From Bryobacterales bacterium (GTDB lineage Bacteria > Acidobacteriota > Terriglobia > Bryobacterales > Bryobacteraceae), in assembly GCA_019261985.1 (NCBI GenBank), contig JAFAQY010000131.1:1-64000 (forward strand): DNA of 64,000 nucleotides, given 5' to 3'. Positions 16,809 through 25,395 of this stretch are shown in pieces. A program made the translations under genes and the position numbers. How positions within the stretch are numbered: the stretch's first letter is position 1; each line of letters begins with the position of its first letter. Under the pieces are notes generated by a model. The model ran no database searches, was not told where the DNA came from, and saw only the letters and a list, made by a program, of their open reading frames with translations.

Positions 16809-18188
16809 ATGTCGGTCGATACTACATTGATGCGCGCTTGCTCGGCGCTCTTCCTGTTCCGTTCGCTTGCGGCCGCAACTGCGTCGAGCGAGGATGAGCG
16901 GCAGGCCGCCCGTATTGAAGAGCAGATCTTACGGCTGTTCGGAGATTTGGCCGGCGGAGAGGACATCTCCGGGTTTATCCTGCTCGCGAAAGGCGAACAC
17001 GCCCTAGCCACTTTGGCGAAGGAGCGGCGCGCGGATGTGAAACTCGTCGAGCGCGCCTGCCGCGACGGCGCAGTCGAAGGCGCCGCGCCGCTGTTCGTTC
17101 ACGGCGCGATTGAGGGAATGATCATTGTGGACCTCCCGAGCCAAATCCTGGCCGCGCTCGCCACGCTTGCCTCCGCGGCTCTTGAGAGCGTGCGAGATAT
17201 CGAAACGCTCCAGGTTCGCAATGCGCTGCTCGAAGAACGGGTGGAATCCGGGATTTTAGGTTCCAGCCCGGCGATTCAGCGGCTGGTGCAAATGATCGAT
17301 CGTTTGGCGCCGCTGGATACGACGGTGCTGGTTTTGGGCGAAAGCGGCACCGGGAAAGAACTGGTCGCCCGGGCGCTGCATGATAAAAGCGCGCGCCGGC
17401 AAGCGCCGTTTGTCGCCATTAACTGCGCCGCGCTTACACCGGCGCTGCTCGAGAGTGAGCTTTTCGGCCATGAGAAAGGCGCGTTTACCGACGCCGCCAC
17501 GCAAAAGAAGGGTAAGCTCGAAATCGCCGATGGTGGAACTGTTTTCCTGGATGAAGTGGGCGAGCTCGCGCCCGAACTCCAAGCCAAGCTGTTGCGCGTC
17601 CTTCAGCAGCGGGAATTCGAGCGCGTCGGCGGCACCAAAACGCTGCGGTTGGATGTTCGTTTGATCGCGGCGACGAATCGGGACCTTTCCGCCGAGGTTC
17701 GCCGGGGCGCGTTCCGCGAAGACCTGTTTCACCGGCTGAACGTGGTCGCGCTGCGGACGCCTCCGCTGCGGGACCGCCGTGAAGACATTGCTCTGCTTGG
17801 CCGCCATTTCGTAGCTCGAGCCGCGGCGCGTTGCGGACGGCGCGTGGACGGCATTTCGCCGGAGGCGGAGCATTGCCTTGCGGCGTACGCCTGGCCCGGG
17901 AACGTTCGGGAATTGGAAAATGCGATCGAACGCGCCGTGGTTTTGGGAGAGTCGAATCGAATCCTCCCAGAGGATCTTCCGGAATCGGTGCTAGAAGCGG
18001 CGCCCGCTCCGGACCTTTCAAGCGCATACCAGACCTCGGTGGGCGGAGCTAAGCGCGAAGCGATTCTGCGCGCCTGGAATGAGTCCGAAGGCGATTACAA
18101 AGCAGCCGCAAAGCGCCTCGGTTTACACCCCAACTCGCTTTTGCGTCTGGTGCGCAACCTAGGCTTGCGAGAGGTGCTCAAGAGCTGA
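16809..18188 (+). CDS. Sigma-54-type AAA+ transcriptional activator
   Basis: The 459-residue bacterial enhancer-binding-like protein has an N-terminal GAF-like sensor region (about 1-140). An AAA+ domain follows, with Walker A GESGTGKE at 177-184, Walker B TVFLDEV, and the [15 protein letters not shown] and [12 protein letters not shown] segments. A Fis-type helix-turn-helix lies at the C-terminus ([20 protein letters not shown]). The loop that touches sigma-54 reads GAFTDA (224-229) instead of GAFTGA. There is no receiver domain, so the signal is probably sensed by the N-terminal domain. It overlaps the convergent STAS gene by 30 bases at the 3' end. Target genes are unknown. Confidence 0.88.
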   Translation: MSVDTTLMRACSALFLFRSLAAATASSEDERQAARIEEQILRLFGDLAGGEDISGFILLAKGEHALATLAKERRADVKLVERACRDGAVEGAAPLFVHGAIEGMIIVDLPSQILAALATLASAALESVRDIETLQVRNALLEERVESGILGSSPAIQRLVQMIDRLAPLDTTVLVLGESGTGKELVARALHDKSARRQAPFVAINCAALTPALLESELFGHEKGAFTDAATQKKGKLEIADGGTVFLDEVGELAPELQAKLLRVLQQREFERVGGTKTLRLDVRLIAATNRDLSAEVRRGAFREDLFHRLNVVALRTPPLRDRREDIALLGRHFVARAAARCGRRVDGISPEAEHCLAAYAWPGNVRELENAIERAVVLGESNRILPEDLPESVLEAAPAPDLSSAYQTSVGGAKREAILRAWNESEGDYKAAAKRLGLHPNSLLRLVRNLGLREVLKS

Positions 18189-18506
18189 TTTCTCGTCCTG
18201 ACAAATAGCGAACAGGCCGTCGAGGCGGGTGATATCGAGGACCTCCTGCACGCGCCGGTTGACGCCGGCGAGCGCCACCTTTAGCCCGCGGCGCGTCACG
18301 GAGGTGTGAATGGTCAGCAGTTCTCCCACTCCCGCGCTATCCATGTCGGGCACCGCCGATAAATCCAGGATCAACCCGGAGGTCGTTTTGGCTGCTATCA
18401 GCTTGTCGATGCGCGTCTTCAACTGCTGCAGAGCGGGACTCAGCACCAATCTTCCATCCAACCGGATTACGGCGACCGTTCCTGCATGGCGAGCGGTTAA
18501 GACCAC
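18159..18506 (-). CDS. STAS-domain protein (anti-sigma factor antagonist type)
   Basis: The 115-residue single-domain protein has the STAS fold signature: an early [12 protein letters not shown] strand and the [10 protein letters not shown] motif with Ser at the site phosphorylated in SpoIIAA-type antagonists. Such proteins bind anti-sigma kinases and release a sigma factor, or act in stressosome-like partner switching. No kinase partner is adjacent. The GTG start lies four bases after the stop of the MPN-like membrane protein gene, so the two form an operon. Confidence 0.85.
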   Translation of the reverse strand: MVLTARHAGTVAVIRLDGRLVLSPALQQLKTRIDKLIAAKTTSGLILDLSAVPDMDSAGVGELLTIHTSVTRRGLKVALAGVNRRVQEVLDITRLDGLFAICQDEKSALEHLSQA

Positions 18507-18510
18507 TCGC

Positions 18511-19353
18511 CTAGAATAACGCGCGGACCTTGAGGCTCGCCCATGAGGGCGCAGACGGTTTTACGGTGAGCACCACGTTTACATCGCCCTCGCCGCTGCG
18601 AATGTAATTCACTCCGGATTGATCCGGCAGCACTGCAATGACCGTCTGAATCGCGCCTTCAGAAATCTTGAGTTCGCCGCTACGGCCCGATTTCCAGGAG
18701 ATATTCAGGACATTTCCTTGTTCGCGCACCGAAAGCCCGGTATTTACTGAGCCTTGGAAATACGCCAATGCTGCCAGGGGCGCAGCCGCAATAAAGACGA
18801 TGCCCGCCGCGAGGCCGGCTTTGCCCCGCTTCCGTCCGAGGCGCGGCACTTGAACCTCTTGATAGCTGCGGACGGATTGCAGCGAGCCATTGAAGTCGCG
18901 GACGAAGAAGCCTGCTTTTGCGCCCGAGATGACCAAAGCCACGGAAGCGCCGTAACTCTCAAATAGATTGATATTCGATTCGGTGAGAAAGACCTCGCCG
19001 CGACTGCGCAAAAAATAAATACCGATTGGATGTTGCTCTCCCGATTCTTTATTGGCCAGGCGCACTGTATTGTTCTCGGCTCGGCCATAAAGGAGGCCAA
19101 AGGTCTCGATACGGGCGGGGTCGCGTTGGAATTGCTTCCAAAAATCGCCGGTGTATTCGATACGGAGGGGACTCTGCGGGGGAGACCAGTGGTTCAAGCA
19201 AGATAGTGCGAGCGCGAATGGAAATCTCTCATTGACGGAGCGATCAGGCCGCGCTAACTCAGTGTTTTCTGGGTCATAGCTGCGTCCGCGCCGGGCCCTA
19301 ATTGGTGGCTTCCGGTTCGCGAAAGTTCGTGTAAACGCAAAGCGGTGATTCAC
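18511..19353 (-). CDS. Degenerate MPN/JAB-like protein with one membrane segment
   Basis: From about residue 62 (PLRIEY) the sequence follows the layout of acidobacterial MPN/JAB-domain proteins: FGLLYGRAENNTVRLA, IGIYFLRSRGEVFLTESNIN, VALVISGAKAGFFVRDFNGS. The HxH zinc ligands and distal Asp of active JAMM proteases are replaced (YFLRSRGE, TESNIN), so it is probably not a metalloprotease. A transmembrane helix lies at about 183-202, and a beta-rich tail follows. The first 50-60 residues look non-coding and overlap the upstream region of the divergent VWFA gene; a TTG at 19197 is a plausible true start. It is coupled to the STAS gene. Confidence 0.55.
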   Translation of the reverse strand: MNHRFAFTRTFANRKPPIRARRGRSYDPENTELARPDRSVNERFPFALALSCLNHWSPPQSPLRIEYTGDFWKQFQRDPARIETFGLLYGRAENNTVRLANKESGEQHPIGIYFLRSRGEVFLTESNINLFESYGASVALVISGAKAGFFVRDFNGSLQSVRSYQEVQVPRLGRKRGKAGLAAGIVFIAAAPLAALAYFQGSVNTGLSVREQGNVLNISWKSGRSGELKISEGAIQTVIAVLPDQSGVNYIRSGEGDVNVVLTVKPSAPSWASLKVRALF

Positions 19354-19366
19354 GTCTCTCTGAACG

Positions 19367-20473
19367 ATGGCGTCTCGGCGTGATGTGCTCCGTTTGGCCG
19401 CGGCGGCGATCCCCGCCCGCCATCTTTTCGGCTGGCAGGATCAGGCGGCGCAAGCGCCGCCAGACGTTAAATTTTCAACCAATGTCAACGTGGTGAACGT
19501 GTTTGCGACCGTTCACGATAAGCAGGGGAAGATCGTCAAGAATCTGTTAAAGGATGATTTCACGCTGGAAGAGGAAGGCCGGCCTCAGGTCATCAAATAT
19601 TTCGCGCAACAGAGCGATCTGCCGTTGACCTTGGGGCTGCTGGTGGATACCAGCGGAAGCCAGCGCCGGGTGTTGGAGCCGGAGCGGCGGGCCAGCTATA
19701 AATTTCTGGAACAGGTCCTGCGGGAAGATCGCGACAAGGCTTTCGTGATCCACTTTGACCGTCAGGTGGAATTGCTCCAGGATCTGACCTCATCCAAAAA
19801 GGACCTCGAACGCGCGCTGGAGGACCTGGAAACGCCCGGTCCACAGTTGAACCGTCGCGGCCAGGGCGGAGGAGGTTATCCCCAGGGCGGCGGTTATCCG
19901 CAAGGGCGCGGGCGGGGTGGCGCGGGCACGACGCTGTACGATTCGATTTTGCTCGCCTGTGACGAGATCACGCGTAAGGAGCAAGGCCGCAAGGCGCTGA
20001 TCCTGCTCACGGACGGAGTGGATAACGGCAGCAAGGTCACGCTTTCGAGCGCCGTGGAATCCGCGCAGCGCGCCGACACTCTGGTCTATTCCATCCGTTT
20101 TTTTGATCCTAACGCGTATGGCAACCAGGGCGGCGGGTTCGGCGGTCCCGGCACGGGGCGCAGGCGGGGCGGCTTTGGCGGTCCGTTCCCCGGCGGGGGC
20201 GGAGGCGGCGGATACCCCACTTCAAACCGCACCGCGGACGGCAAAAAAGTTTTGGAGCGCATCTCCGAGGAAACAGGCGGCGGCTACGCCGAAGTTTCCG
20301 GTAACGAGACGCTCGACAAGATCTATGCCCGCTTCGAAGACGAGTTGCGCAGCCAGTACAATCTTGGCTACACCTCGGACCAGCCCGGCTCGGGATACCG
20401 GTCCATTAAGGTTGCGTGCAAGATCAAGAACCTCGCGGTTCAAGCGCGGCAGGGTTACTACGCGCGCCAGTAG
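19367..20473 (+). CDS. Acidobacterial VWFA-related protein
   Basis: The 368-residue protein matches the acidobacterial VWFA family (TIGR03436 type). A Tat-like start (SRRDVLRLAAAA) is followed by a beta domain with VFATVHDKQGKIVKNLLKDD. A von Willebrand A domain then has the MIDAS motif DTSGS (about residue 94), the Thr of GAGTTLYDS, and LTDGVDNGS. Two Gly/Arg/Pro-rich low-complexity insertions lie at about 160-185 and 250-285. It is probably exported and binds a metal-dependent protein ligand. The stop codon is TAG formed at the edge of a class A palindrome. Confidence 0.9.
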   Translation: MASRRDVLRLAAAAIPARHLFGWQDQAAQAPPDVKFSTNVNVVNVFATVHDKQGKIVKNLLKDDFTLEEEGRPQVIKYFAQQSDLPLTLGLLVDTSGSQRRVLEPERRASYKFLEQVLREDRDKAFVIHFDRQVELLQDLTSSKKDLERALEDLETPGPQLNRRGQGGGGYPQGGGYPQGRGRGGAGTTLYDSILLACDEITRKEQGRKALILLTDGVDNGSKVTLSSAVESAQRADTLVYSIRFFDPNAYGNQGGGFGGPGTGRRRGGFGGPFPGGGGGGGYPTSNRTADGKKVLERISEETGGGYAEVSGNETLDKIYARFEDELRSQYNLGYTSDQPGSGYRSIKVACKIKNLAVQARQGYYARQ

Positions 20474-20492
20474 GACGAGCTTCAGCTTGTCC
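20473..20492. repeat. Palindromic repeat, class A
   Basis: GGACGAGCTTCAGCTTGTCC; its first base completes the TAG stop of the VWFA gene. It carries one mismatch between arms (G at position 5). Confidence 0.85.
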
Positions 20493-20633
20493 CTTCCCAC
20501 TATCGAAACGGTGAGATCGCTACCCTTTTGATTTGCCCCCTTTGAACTGTTTCGCCCAAAATCCTGGAAGAATCGTATTTTTTTCCTGGTTACTCACGTG
20601 TAGCGTACAATCGCAAGGAGCGAGGAGGACTTA

Positions 20634-21887
20634 ATGTCCCTGGGACTGGACAATTTAAAGCACATTGTGGTGCTGATGATGGAGAATCGTTCGTTCGATC
20701 ACATGCTCGGAGCGTTAAAAGGTGAAGACGCGCGCATCAACGGCCTCACGGGTAACGAATCCAATCTGGACACGGAGAATGAGCCTGCCAGGGTGCAGCC
20801 CAACGCCGAATGGCAAAGCCAGCTAGACCCGGATCCGAACCATCATTTCCCGGCGGTGCAAAAGCAATTGTTTTATCCGGCAATGGGCCCGCCCGCCGCT
20901 CCGAATATGCAGGGGTTTGTCCAGAGCTATTTTGACATGCAGCGGGATGTGAATCACTCGCGCAAAATCATGTACTATTTCACGCCGGAAAAGCTTCCGG
21001 TATTGACGACGCTGGCGCGCAGCTTCGCGGTGTTTAACGGCTGGTTCGCGTCTATTCCGGGGCCGACGATCTGCAACCGGGCTTTCGCGCATTATGGGAC
21101 GTCGTTCGGCAGCGTGACTATGGATCCGTTCGAAATCAAGAAGCCGATTGCGAGCATCTACGACCGTATGCTCAACGCCGGGCGGACCACGAAATTGTAT
21201 TACTTCGATCAAGCCAGCTCGACCATGGAGGTCGTGAATCTTTTGAGCAATCAGCCGAAAGTGTTCGGGACGTACGACCAGTTTTTGAGCGATTGCAAGC
21301 TGGGCTCATTGCCGGATTACAGCTTCATTGAGCCGAACTACACCGATCACGAAGGCGACGGCGGCGGCGAGCTGCTCGCGTCGGACCAGCACCCCGATCA
21401 TGACGTGCAGGAAGGCGAGGTTTTCATCGCCGCCGTCTATAATGCGATCCGCCAGAACCCCGATGTTTGGAAGAGCACCGCGCTGCTGGTGGTTTACGAC
21501 GAGCACGGCGGCATCTATGACCACGTGGCTCCTCCTTCGTGCACGCCGGACGGGTTTACGGAAGGATCGAACAACGATCCTTTCATCGCTCCGGTGGCGG
21601 ACACCGGGACAGGCTATACGTTTGCGTTTGACCGGCTAGGCATTCGGGTTCCGGCGGTTTTGATTTCACCTTGGATACGGAAGTCGACGGTGGTGCCGGG
21701 TTCCGAAGATCCGGCGAATGGACGGATCTTCGATCATGCATCGATTCCGCGCACAGTGACCGACCACTTTATAGATCCCGCTTTCGCGCAGCGTTCCTGG
21801 CGGGAAAAGTCGGCCGGTACGTTCCTCGATTTATTGTCCGATACCATGCGCCCGGATTCGGATTGCCCGGTATTTCAAGTGAGCTAG
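20634..21887 (+). CDS. Phosphoesterase-family protein (phospholipase C / acid phosphatase type)
   Basis: The 417-residue protein belongs to the phosphoesterase family of bacterial phospholipases C and AcpA-like phosphatases. It carries HIVVLMMENRSFDHMLG at the N-terminus (nucleophile and metal region), SFIEPNYTDHEGDGGG, HPDHDVQEGE, and the VVYDEHGGIYDHVAPP metal-binding segment. There is no signal peptide or Tat motif, although most relatives are exported. GGAGG lies eight bases before the ATG. It is followed after seven bases by a small gene and then an outer-membrane barrel gene, so the three appear to be one operon. The substrate, phospholipid or phosphate ester, is unknown. Confidence 0.85.
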   Translation: MSLGLDNLKHIVVLMMENRSFDHMLGALKGEDARINGLTGNESNLDTENEPARVQPNAEWQSQLDPDPNHHFPAVQKQLFYPAMGPPAAPNMQGFVQSYFDMQRDVNHSRKIMYYFTPEKLPVLTTLARSFAVFNGWFASIPGPTICNRAFAHYGTSFGSVTMDPFEIKKPIASIYDRMLNAGRTTKLYYFDQASSTMEVVNLLSNQPKVFGTYDQFLSDCKLGSLPDYSFIEPNYTDHEGDGGGELLASDQHPDHDVQEGEVFIAAVYNAIRQNPDVWKSTALLVVYDEHGGIYDHVAPPSCTPDGFTEGSNNDPFIAPVADTGTGYTFAFDRLGIRVPAVLISPWIRKSTVVPGSEDPANGRIFDHASIPRTVTDHFIDPAFAQRSWREKSAGTFLDLLSDTMRPDSDCPVFQVS

Positions 21888-21894
21888 GAGACCA

Positions 21895-22152
21895 ATGGGT
21901 ACACCATCAAATGTGATTCGCGTTCCGCGGGCGCCGAAGACTTCCTACAATCCGCAACGGCCCCTGGTGAAGAACACGCTTTTGCTGAATCAGGTGCGGC
22001 ATTTTCGAGAGGTGGAGAAGACGCTTCCGCCGGAAATGCGATCGGGAATCGACTTCGAATCGATCAAGACCGAGGGCGATGCGGCCGAGTACGTGCGCAG
22101 AATCACGGCAGTGCTGCACCCGCAAGGCGCGAAGGTAAAGAAGGCAACATGA
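21895..22152 (+). CDS. Small basic protein of unknown function
   Basis: The 85-residue protein has an AGGAGA ribosome site seven bases after the phosphoesterase stop. The gene overlaps the next start by four bases (ATGA), so it is a genuine member of the operon. The N-terminus is basic and proline-rich, and the middle is helical (LLLNQVRHFREVEKTLPPEM). No signal peptide or known domain is visible. By position it could be a partner of the phosphoesterase; that is inference. Confidence 0.65.
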   Translation: MGTPSNVIRVPRAPKTSYNPQRPLVKNTLLLNQVRHFREVEKTLPPEMRSGIDFESIKTEGDAAEYVRRITAVLHPQGAKVKKAT

Positions 22153-23546
22153 AATCAGCCGCTTTATTTGTCTTTTGCTTGGTTCCGGCGTGCTTGCACG
22201 CGCAGGAAAGCGCGCTCGCCGCCGATTTTCGCGGCGAAAGCGAGCGTTTCAAAGATAGTTGCGCGAGCGGCTTCAGCTTCGGAAAAATCGCTAGCTGCGC
22301 CGACTTGCTGGCCACGGACCATCCTCTGCATGTCGCCCTCGGCAGCCTGGCTCCGCAAAACGGTTTCGGGAGCGGACTCGCATTCGTCAGCCATTTGACC
22401 CCGAACGAAAGCTGGCGCCTGAGCTGGAGCGTGGATGCGGTAGCGACCAGCAACGCATCCTGGCGCGCGGGCGGATACCTGACCGCGGTCCTGGTGCGCC
22501 ATCCCAAAATCGTAGTGCAGCCGGGCGGGCCGGGATCTTCAGGCGGATCGGAACCGTCCATCCAAGAGTTTCCGGTTTTCCACGCCTATGCGCAAGGCAT
22601 TTCGCTGAACACGCTCACGTTTTTCGGGCTCGGGCCGAATACGGTAGATACGGCCCGATCGTACTACGGAATGACTCAGACAATAACTGGCGTGAACGCG
22701 GTTTGGCCGGTTTTACAGAAGTTGAATATGTCGCTGTATGGCGAAGCGAACGGGCGTTTCGTAAATCTTCGCGGAAGTTATGGCAATTCCAGCCCGTCGA
22801 TTGAGCAGCTCTACAATAACGCGACTGCGCCCGGGCTCGCGGGCCAACCGGCGTTCGCGCAATTCGGAGAGGGGATTCGGGCCCGCCCGGTATTCGCGGC
22901 CGATTATGTGCGACTGAACTATTTCTTCAATTACCAGCAGTACGTGGCCAGCGGCTCGATTTATTCCTTTCAGCGTTTCACGACAGATCTGGGCCATCAA
23001 ATCGCGCTGTATCGGAAAACCCGGCTGCCGTATACGCGAGACTACAACGGACCGAATGACTGTTCCTCCGATCCCAGCGTTCACAAGTGTCCATCGCCGA
23101 CGCGCGACCTGCAGGGAAGTATTGGCTTCCGATTTATATACAGCCAATCCATGACCGCGGCCAATCACGTAGTGCCGTTTTACTTTCAGCAGACGCTTGG
23201 CGGCTCGGATATAAACGGGACGCCGTTTCTCGCCAGCTATCAGGATTATCGCTTCCGCGCGCCGAACCTGATGTTGCTGCGCGGCAGCTTCGAGCATTCA
23301 TTGCCCGGAAAACTCTCGCCGCTCGGCGTAGCATTCAATGCAGACTTTGGGAAGGTCGCGCTTTCCCGAAGCGCTTTAAGCTCCACTCCATTCCTGCATA
23401 GTTACTCCACCGGCCTGACTTTGCGCGCGGGCGGCTTCCCCGAGGTCTGGCTGCTTTACGCATGGGGCGGGCACGAGGGCGTGCACACGATCGGCGCGAT
23501 GAACACATCGCTGCTGGGCGGGTCGGCGCGACCGTCATTGTATTGA
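22149..23546 (+). CDS. Outer-membrane beta-barrel, Omp85/BamA-like
   Basis: The 465-residue protein has a signal peptide (to about residue 19) and then alternating amphipathic strands throughout. The C-terminal half (FYFQQTLGGSDINGTPFLAS, DYRFRAPNLMLLRGSFEHSL, GVAFNADFGKVAL) resembles the Omp85 barrel end, where LRGF-like and YRF motifs precede the last strands. No POTRA domains are present. It is translationally coupled to the small protein upstream. A role as a channel or lipid/protein export barrel is inferred; the family assignment is by pattern only. Confidence 0.6.
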   Translation: MKSAALFVFCLVPACLHAQESALAADFRGESERFKDSCASGFSFGKIASCADLLATDHPLHVALGSLAPQNGFGSGLAFVSHLTPNESWRLSWSVDAVATSNASWRAGGYLTAVLVRHPKIVVQPGGPGSSGGSEPSIQEFPVFHAYAQGISLNTLTFFGLGPNTVDTARSYYGMTQTITGVNAVWPVLQKLNMSLYGEANGRFVNLRGSYGNSSPSIEQLYNNATAPGLAGQPAFAQFGEGIRARPVFAADYVRLNYFFNYQQYVASGSIYSFQRFTTDLGHQIALYRKTRLPYTRDYNGPNDCSSDPSVHKCPSPTRDLQGSIGFRFIYSQSMTAANHVVPFYFQQTLGGSDINGTPFLASYQDYRFRAPNLMLLRGSFEHSLPGKLSPLGVAFNADFGKVALSRSALSSTPFLHSYSTGLTLRAGGFPEVWLLYAWGGHEGVHTIGAMNTSLLGGSARPSLY

Positions 23547-23582
23547 TCGTGTGAACGCGTGAAGTTATCATCAGGTGATAAC

Positions 23583-23774
23583 ATGGTCCGCACTCAAATC
23601 AGCCTGGACGAAAAGGGGTACGCGCTGGCGAAAAAAGAGGCGAGAAAGCTCGGTGTCTCCGTCAGCGAGTTGATCCGGCGTTCGCCGTGGATGCGTTACG
23701 TAGGGATGGTGGAATCCGGCGATCCGAACTCCAGCCTCAATATAGATCAGATCGTATACGGTCACAAGGATTGA
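23583..23774 (+). CDS. Ribbon-helix-helix antitoxin-like protein
   Basis: The 63-residue protein has a short DNA-binding strand (RTQISLDEKGYALAKKEA) and a helix with GVSVSELIRRS, typical of VapB/CopG-type antitoxins. An AGGTGAT site lies seven bases before the chosen ATG; an upstream in-frame start at 23559 lacks one. The C-terminal half would bind a PIN-domain toxin, but the following toxin gene is truncated. It may survive as an orphan regulator. Confidence 0.7.
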   Translation: MVRTQISLDEKGYALAKKEARKLGVSVSELIRRSPWMRYVGMVESGDPNSSLNIDQIVYGHKD

Positions 23775-23823
23775 GTCCTACATCGACACTTCGACGTTTA
23801 TTGCAGCGATCGACCGGTCCTAG
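23770..23823 (+). pseudogene. Remnant of a VapC-type PIN toxin
   Basis: A shifted frame overlapping the antitoxin stop reads IESYIDTSTFIAAIDRS and then meets TAG. This resembles the first strand of VapC toxins (DTS-x-I/L-A, with the first catalytic Asp). All remaining active-site residues are missing, and a class C palindrome array starts about 15 bases later. The short length makes the call tentative, but position, overlap and motif agree. Confidence 0.45.
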
Positions 23824-23837
23824 AGCTTGATTGCAGA

Positions 23838-23895
23838 TTTGGCGTACAGACGCTGTGGGGCATGCTTTAGCCTGCGGCGGGCTTCAACCCGCCCA
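23838..23895. repeat. Palindromic repeats, class C
   Basis: TTGGCGTACAG, TGTGGGGCATGCTTTAGCC, GGCGGGCTTCAACCCGCC; same order of words as at 16185. It lies between the broken toxin gene and the 3' end of recA. Confidence 0.85.
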
Positions 23896-23936
23896 CGCGG
23901 TCGCGTGAAGTTCTGCAACAAGCACTACTGAGGCGA

Positions 23937-24995
23937 CTAGCCCCGCGCTCGGGAGGCCGGGACCGCCTGCGGTCCAGCCGCTGGGGCGGGCGCCGGCTCG
24001 GCGCGAACCATCCCTAACGCCTTGCGAAGCTCCTGGTCGACCTTCTTCATCACGTCGGGATTGTCTTTTAAGAACTGCTTCGCGTTCTCGCGGCCCTGGC
24101 CGATACGCTCGCCTTTGTAGCTATACCAGGCGCCGCTCTTCTCAATCAAGTTCTGCGCTGCGCCGAGATCGACCAGGTCGCCTTCTTTTGAGATGCCTTC
24201 GCCGTAGATGATGTCGAATTCGGCTTCGCGGAACGGGGGCGCCATCTTGTTCTTCACGACCTTGATCTTCGTCCGGTTGCCGATCACCGTTTCCCCGTCC
24301 TTGATGGCGCTGATGCGGCGGATATCGGCGCGAACGCTCGCGTAAAATTTCAGCGCCCGGCCGCCCGTGGTCGTTTCCGGATTCCCGAACATCACGCCGA
24401 TTTTTTCTCGAATCTGATTGATGAAAATCAGACACGTATTCGATTTGGAAACGATGCCGGTGAGCTTGCGCATGGCCTGCGACATCAACCGAGCGTGCAC
24501 GCCCATGAAGCTGTCGCCCATTTCGCCGTCGAGCTCCGCCTTCGGCACCAGCGCCGCCACCGAATCCACCACCAGAACATCGATGGAGCCGGAGGTAATC
24601 AACGCATTGGTGATTTCAAGCGCCTGCTCGCCGTAATCGGGCTGGGAAACCAGCAGATTGTCCACATCCACGCCCAGCTTGCGCGCGTAAGCCGGATCCA
24701 GCGCGTGTTCCACGTCGATGTAAGCGCCCATCCCGCCCTGCTTCTGCGCCTCCGCGACGACTTGCAGCGCAACCGTTGTCTTACCGGACGACTCCGGCCC
24801 GAAGATCTCCGAAATGCGCCCGCGCGGGAAACCGCCGATGCCGAGCGCATAATCCACCGAAATCGACCCCGTGGACACGGCGGGCGCCGCGGCCACGGCC
24901 TGCGAGCCCAACCGAATGATGGACCCTTTGCCGAACTGTTTTTCGATCTGGCCCAGCGTGGCGCCCAAAGCTCTGGCGCGCTCTTTTTCGTCCAT
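23937..24995 (-). CDS. recA: Recombinase RecA
   Basis: This is a 352-residue RecA, the ATP-dependent strand-exchange protein of homologous recombination and SOS induction. The Walker [10 protein letters not shown], the [20 protein letters not shown] segment, DNA-binding loops L1 ([20 protein letters not shown]) and L2 ([20 protein letters not shown]), and the C-terminal domain ending in an acidic to Ala/Pro-rich tail are all present. The start at MDEKERA is favoured over an upstream frame to 25121, because a TATAAT box lies only about 31 bases before this ATG. It is a single gene; no LexA-type operator was recognised. Confidence 0.97.
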   Translation of the reverse strand: MDEKERARALGATLGQIEKQFGKGSIIRLGSQAVAAAPAVSTGSISVDYALGIGGFPRGRISEIFGPESSGKTTVALQVVAEAQKQGGMGAYIDVEHALDPAYARKLGVDVDNLLVSQPDYGEQALEITNALITSGSIDVLVVDSVAALVPKAELDGEMGDSFMGVHARLMSQAMRKLTGIVSKSNTCLIFINQIREKIGVMFGNPETTTGGRALKFYASVRADIRRISAIKDGETVIGNRTKIKVVKNKMAPPFREAEFDIIYGEGISKEGDLVDLGAAQNLIEKSGAWYSYKGERIGQGRENAKQFLKDNPDVMKKVDQELRKALGMVRAEPAPAPAAGPQAVPASRARG

Positions 24996-25026
24996 GTGAG
25001 GAGATCCTTCCCAGGGGAGAGACCCC

Positions 25027-25032
25027 ATTATA
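25027..25032 (-). promoter_or_regulatory. Probable -10 box of recA
   Basis: TATAAT on the minus strand lies about 31 bases before the recA ATG, predicting a leader of about 25 bases that includes GGGAAGGA. A TGGACA element lies 20 bases further upstream, a longer spacing than usual, so the -35 is uncertain. Confidence 0.5.
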
Positions 25033-25245
25033 GCGCCGCACCTTCGTGCCTCTGTCCAAGGTTTTCGGCGGGCAGCGCCGAAAGCTGGCTCCTGCGGGAG
25101 GCGCAATACGATCTTGCACAAATCCGGGTGTCACGCATTGATCTTATGCGGCTGGAAATCGCTTAACCAAAAAAATGTTACGCCTGCGCCGGAAATTTGC
25201 CAGCGTCACGAAGACCCCGCTAGCCTTTGCCAGCAAGGAGGCATA

Positions 25246-25395
25246 TCACAAGATTGGTCCCAGCGCAGCGATAATACTCGTCACAGCCGAGACCACGACC
25301 CCTACGGCTTGAGCCGCGCTTGAGACTGCCCCTTCGATCTCCCTAAGTATGTCCGATAAGTTCGCTTTGGTTGTGGTATCCGTACTGTGCATCAT
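25246..25395 (-). CDS. Possible small hydrophobic protein overlapping the WWWY-repeat gene
   Basis: A 49-codon frame starts inside the last 53 bases of the repeat-protein gene, in a different frame. It has a charged N-terminal half (TDTTTKANLSDILREIEG) and a hydrophobic C-terminal half (AVGVVVSAVTSIIAALGPIL). The composition is protein-like and unlike a random frame. There is no good ribosome site. It may be a translationally coupled small membrane-active peptide, or the original C-terminus of the repeat protein displaced by a frameshift. Confidence 0.35.
   Translation of the reverse strand: MMHSTDTTTKANLSDILREIEGAVSSAAQAVGVVVSAVTSIIAALGPIL

Noticed and set aside
24996-25121. N-terminal extension of RecA
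   Set aside because: A TATAAT box sits inside it, and RecA proteins begin at the MDEKERA position.
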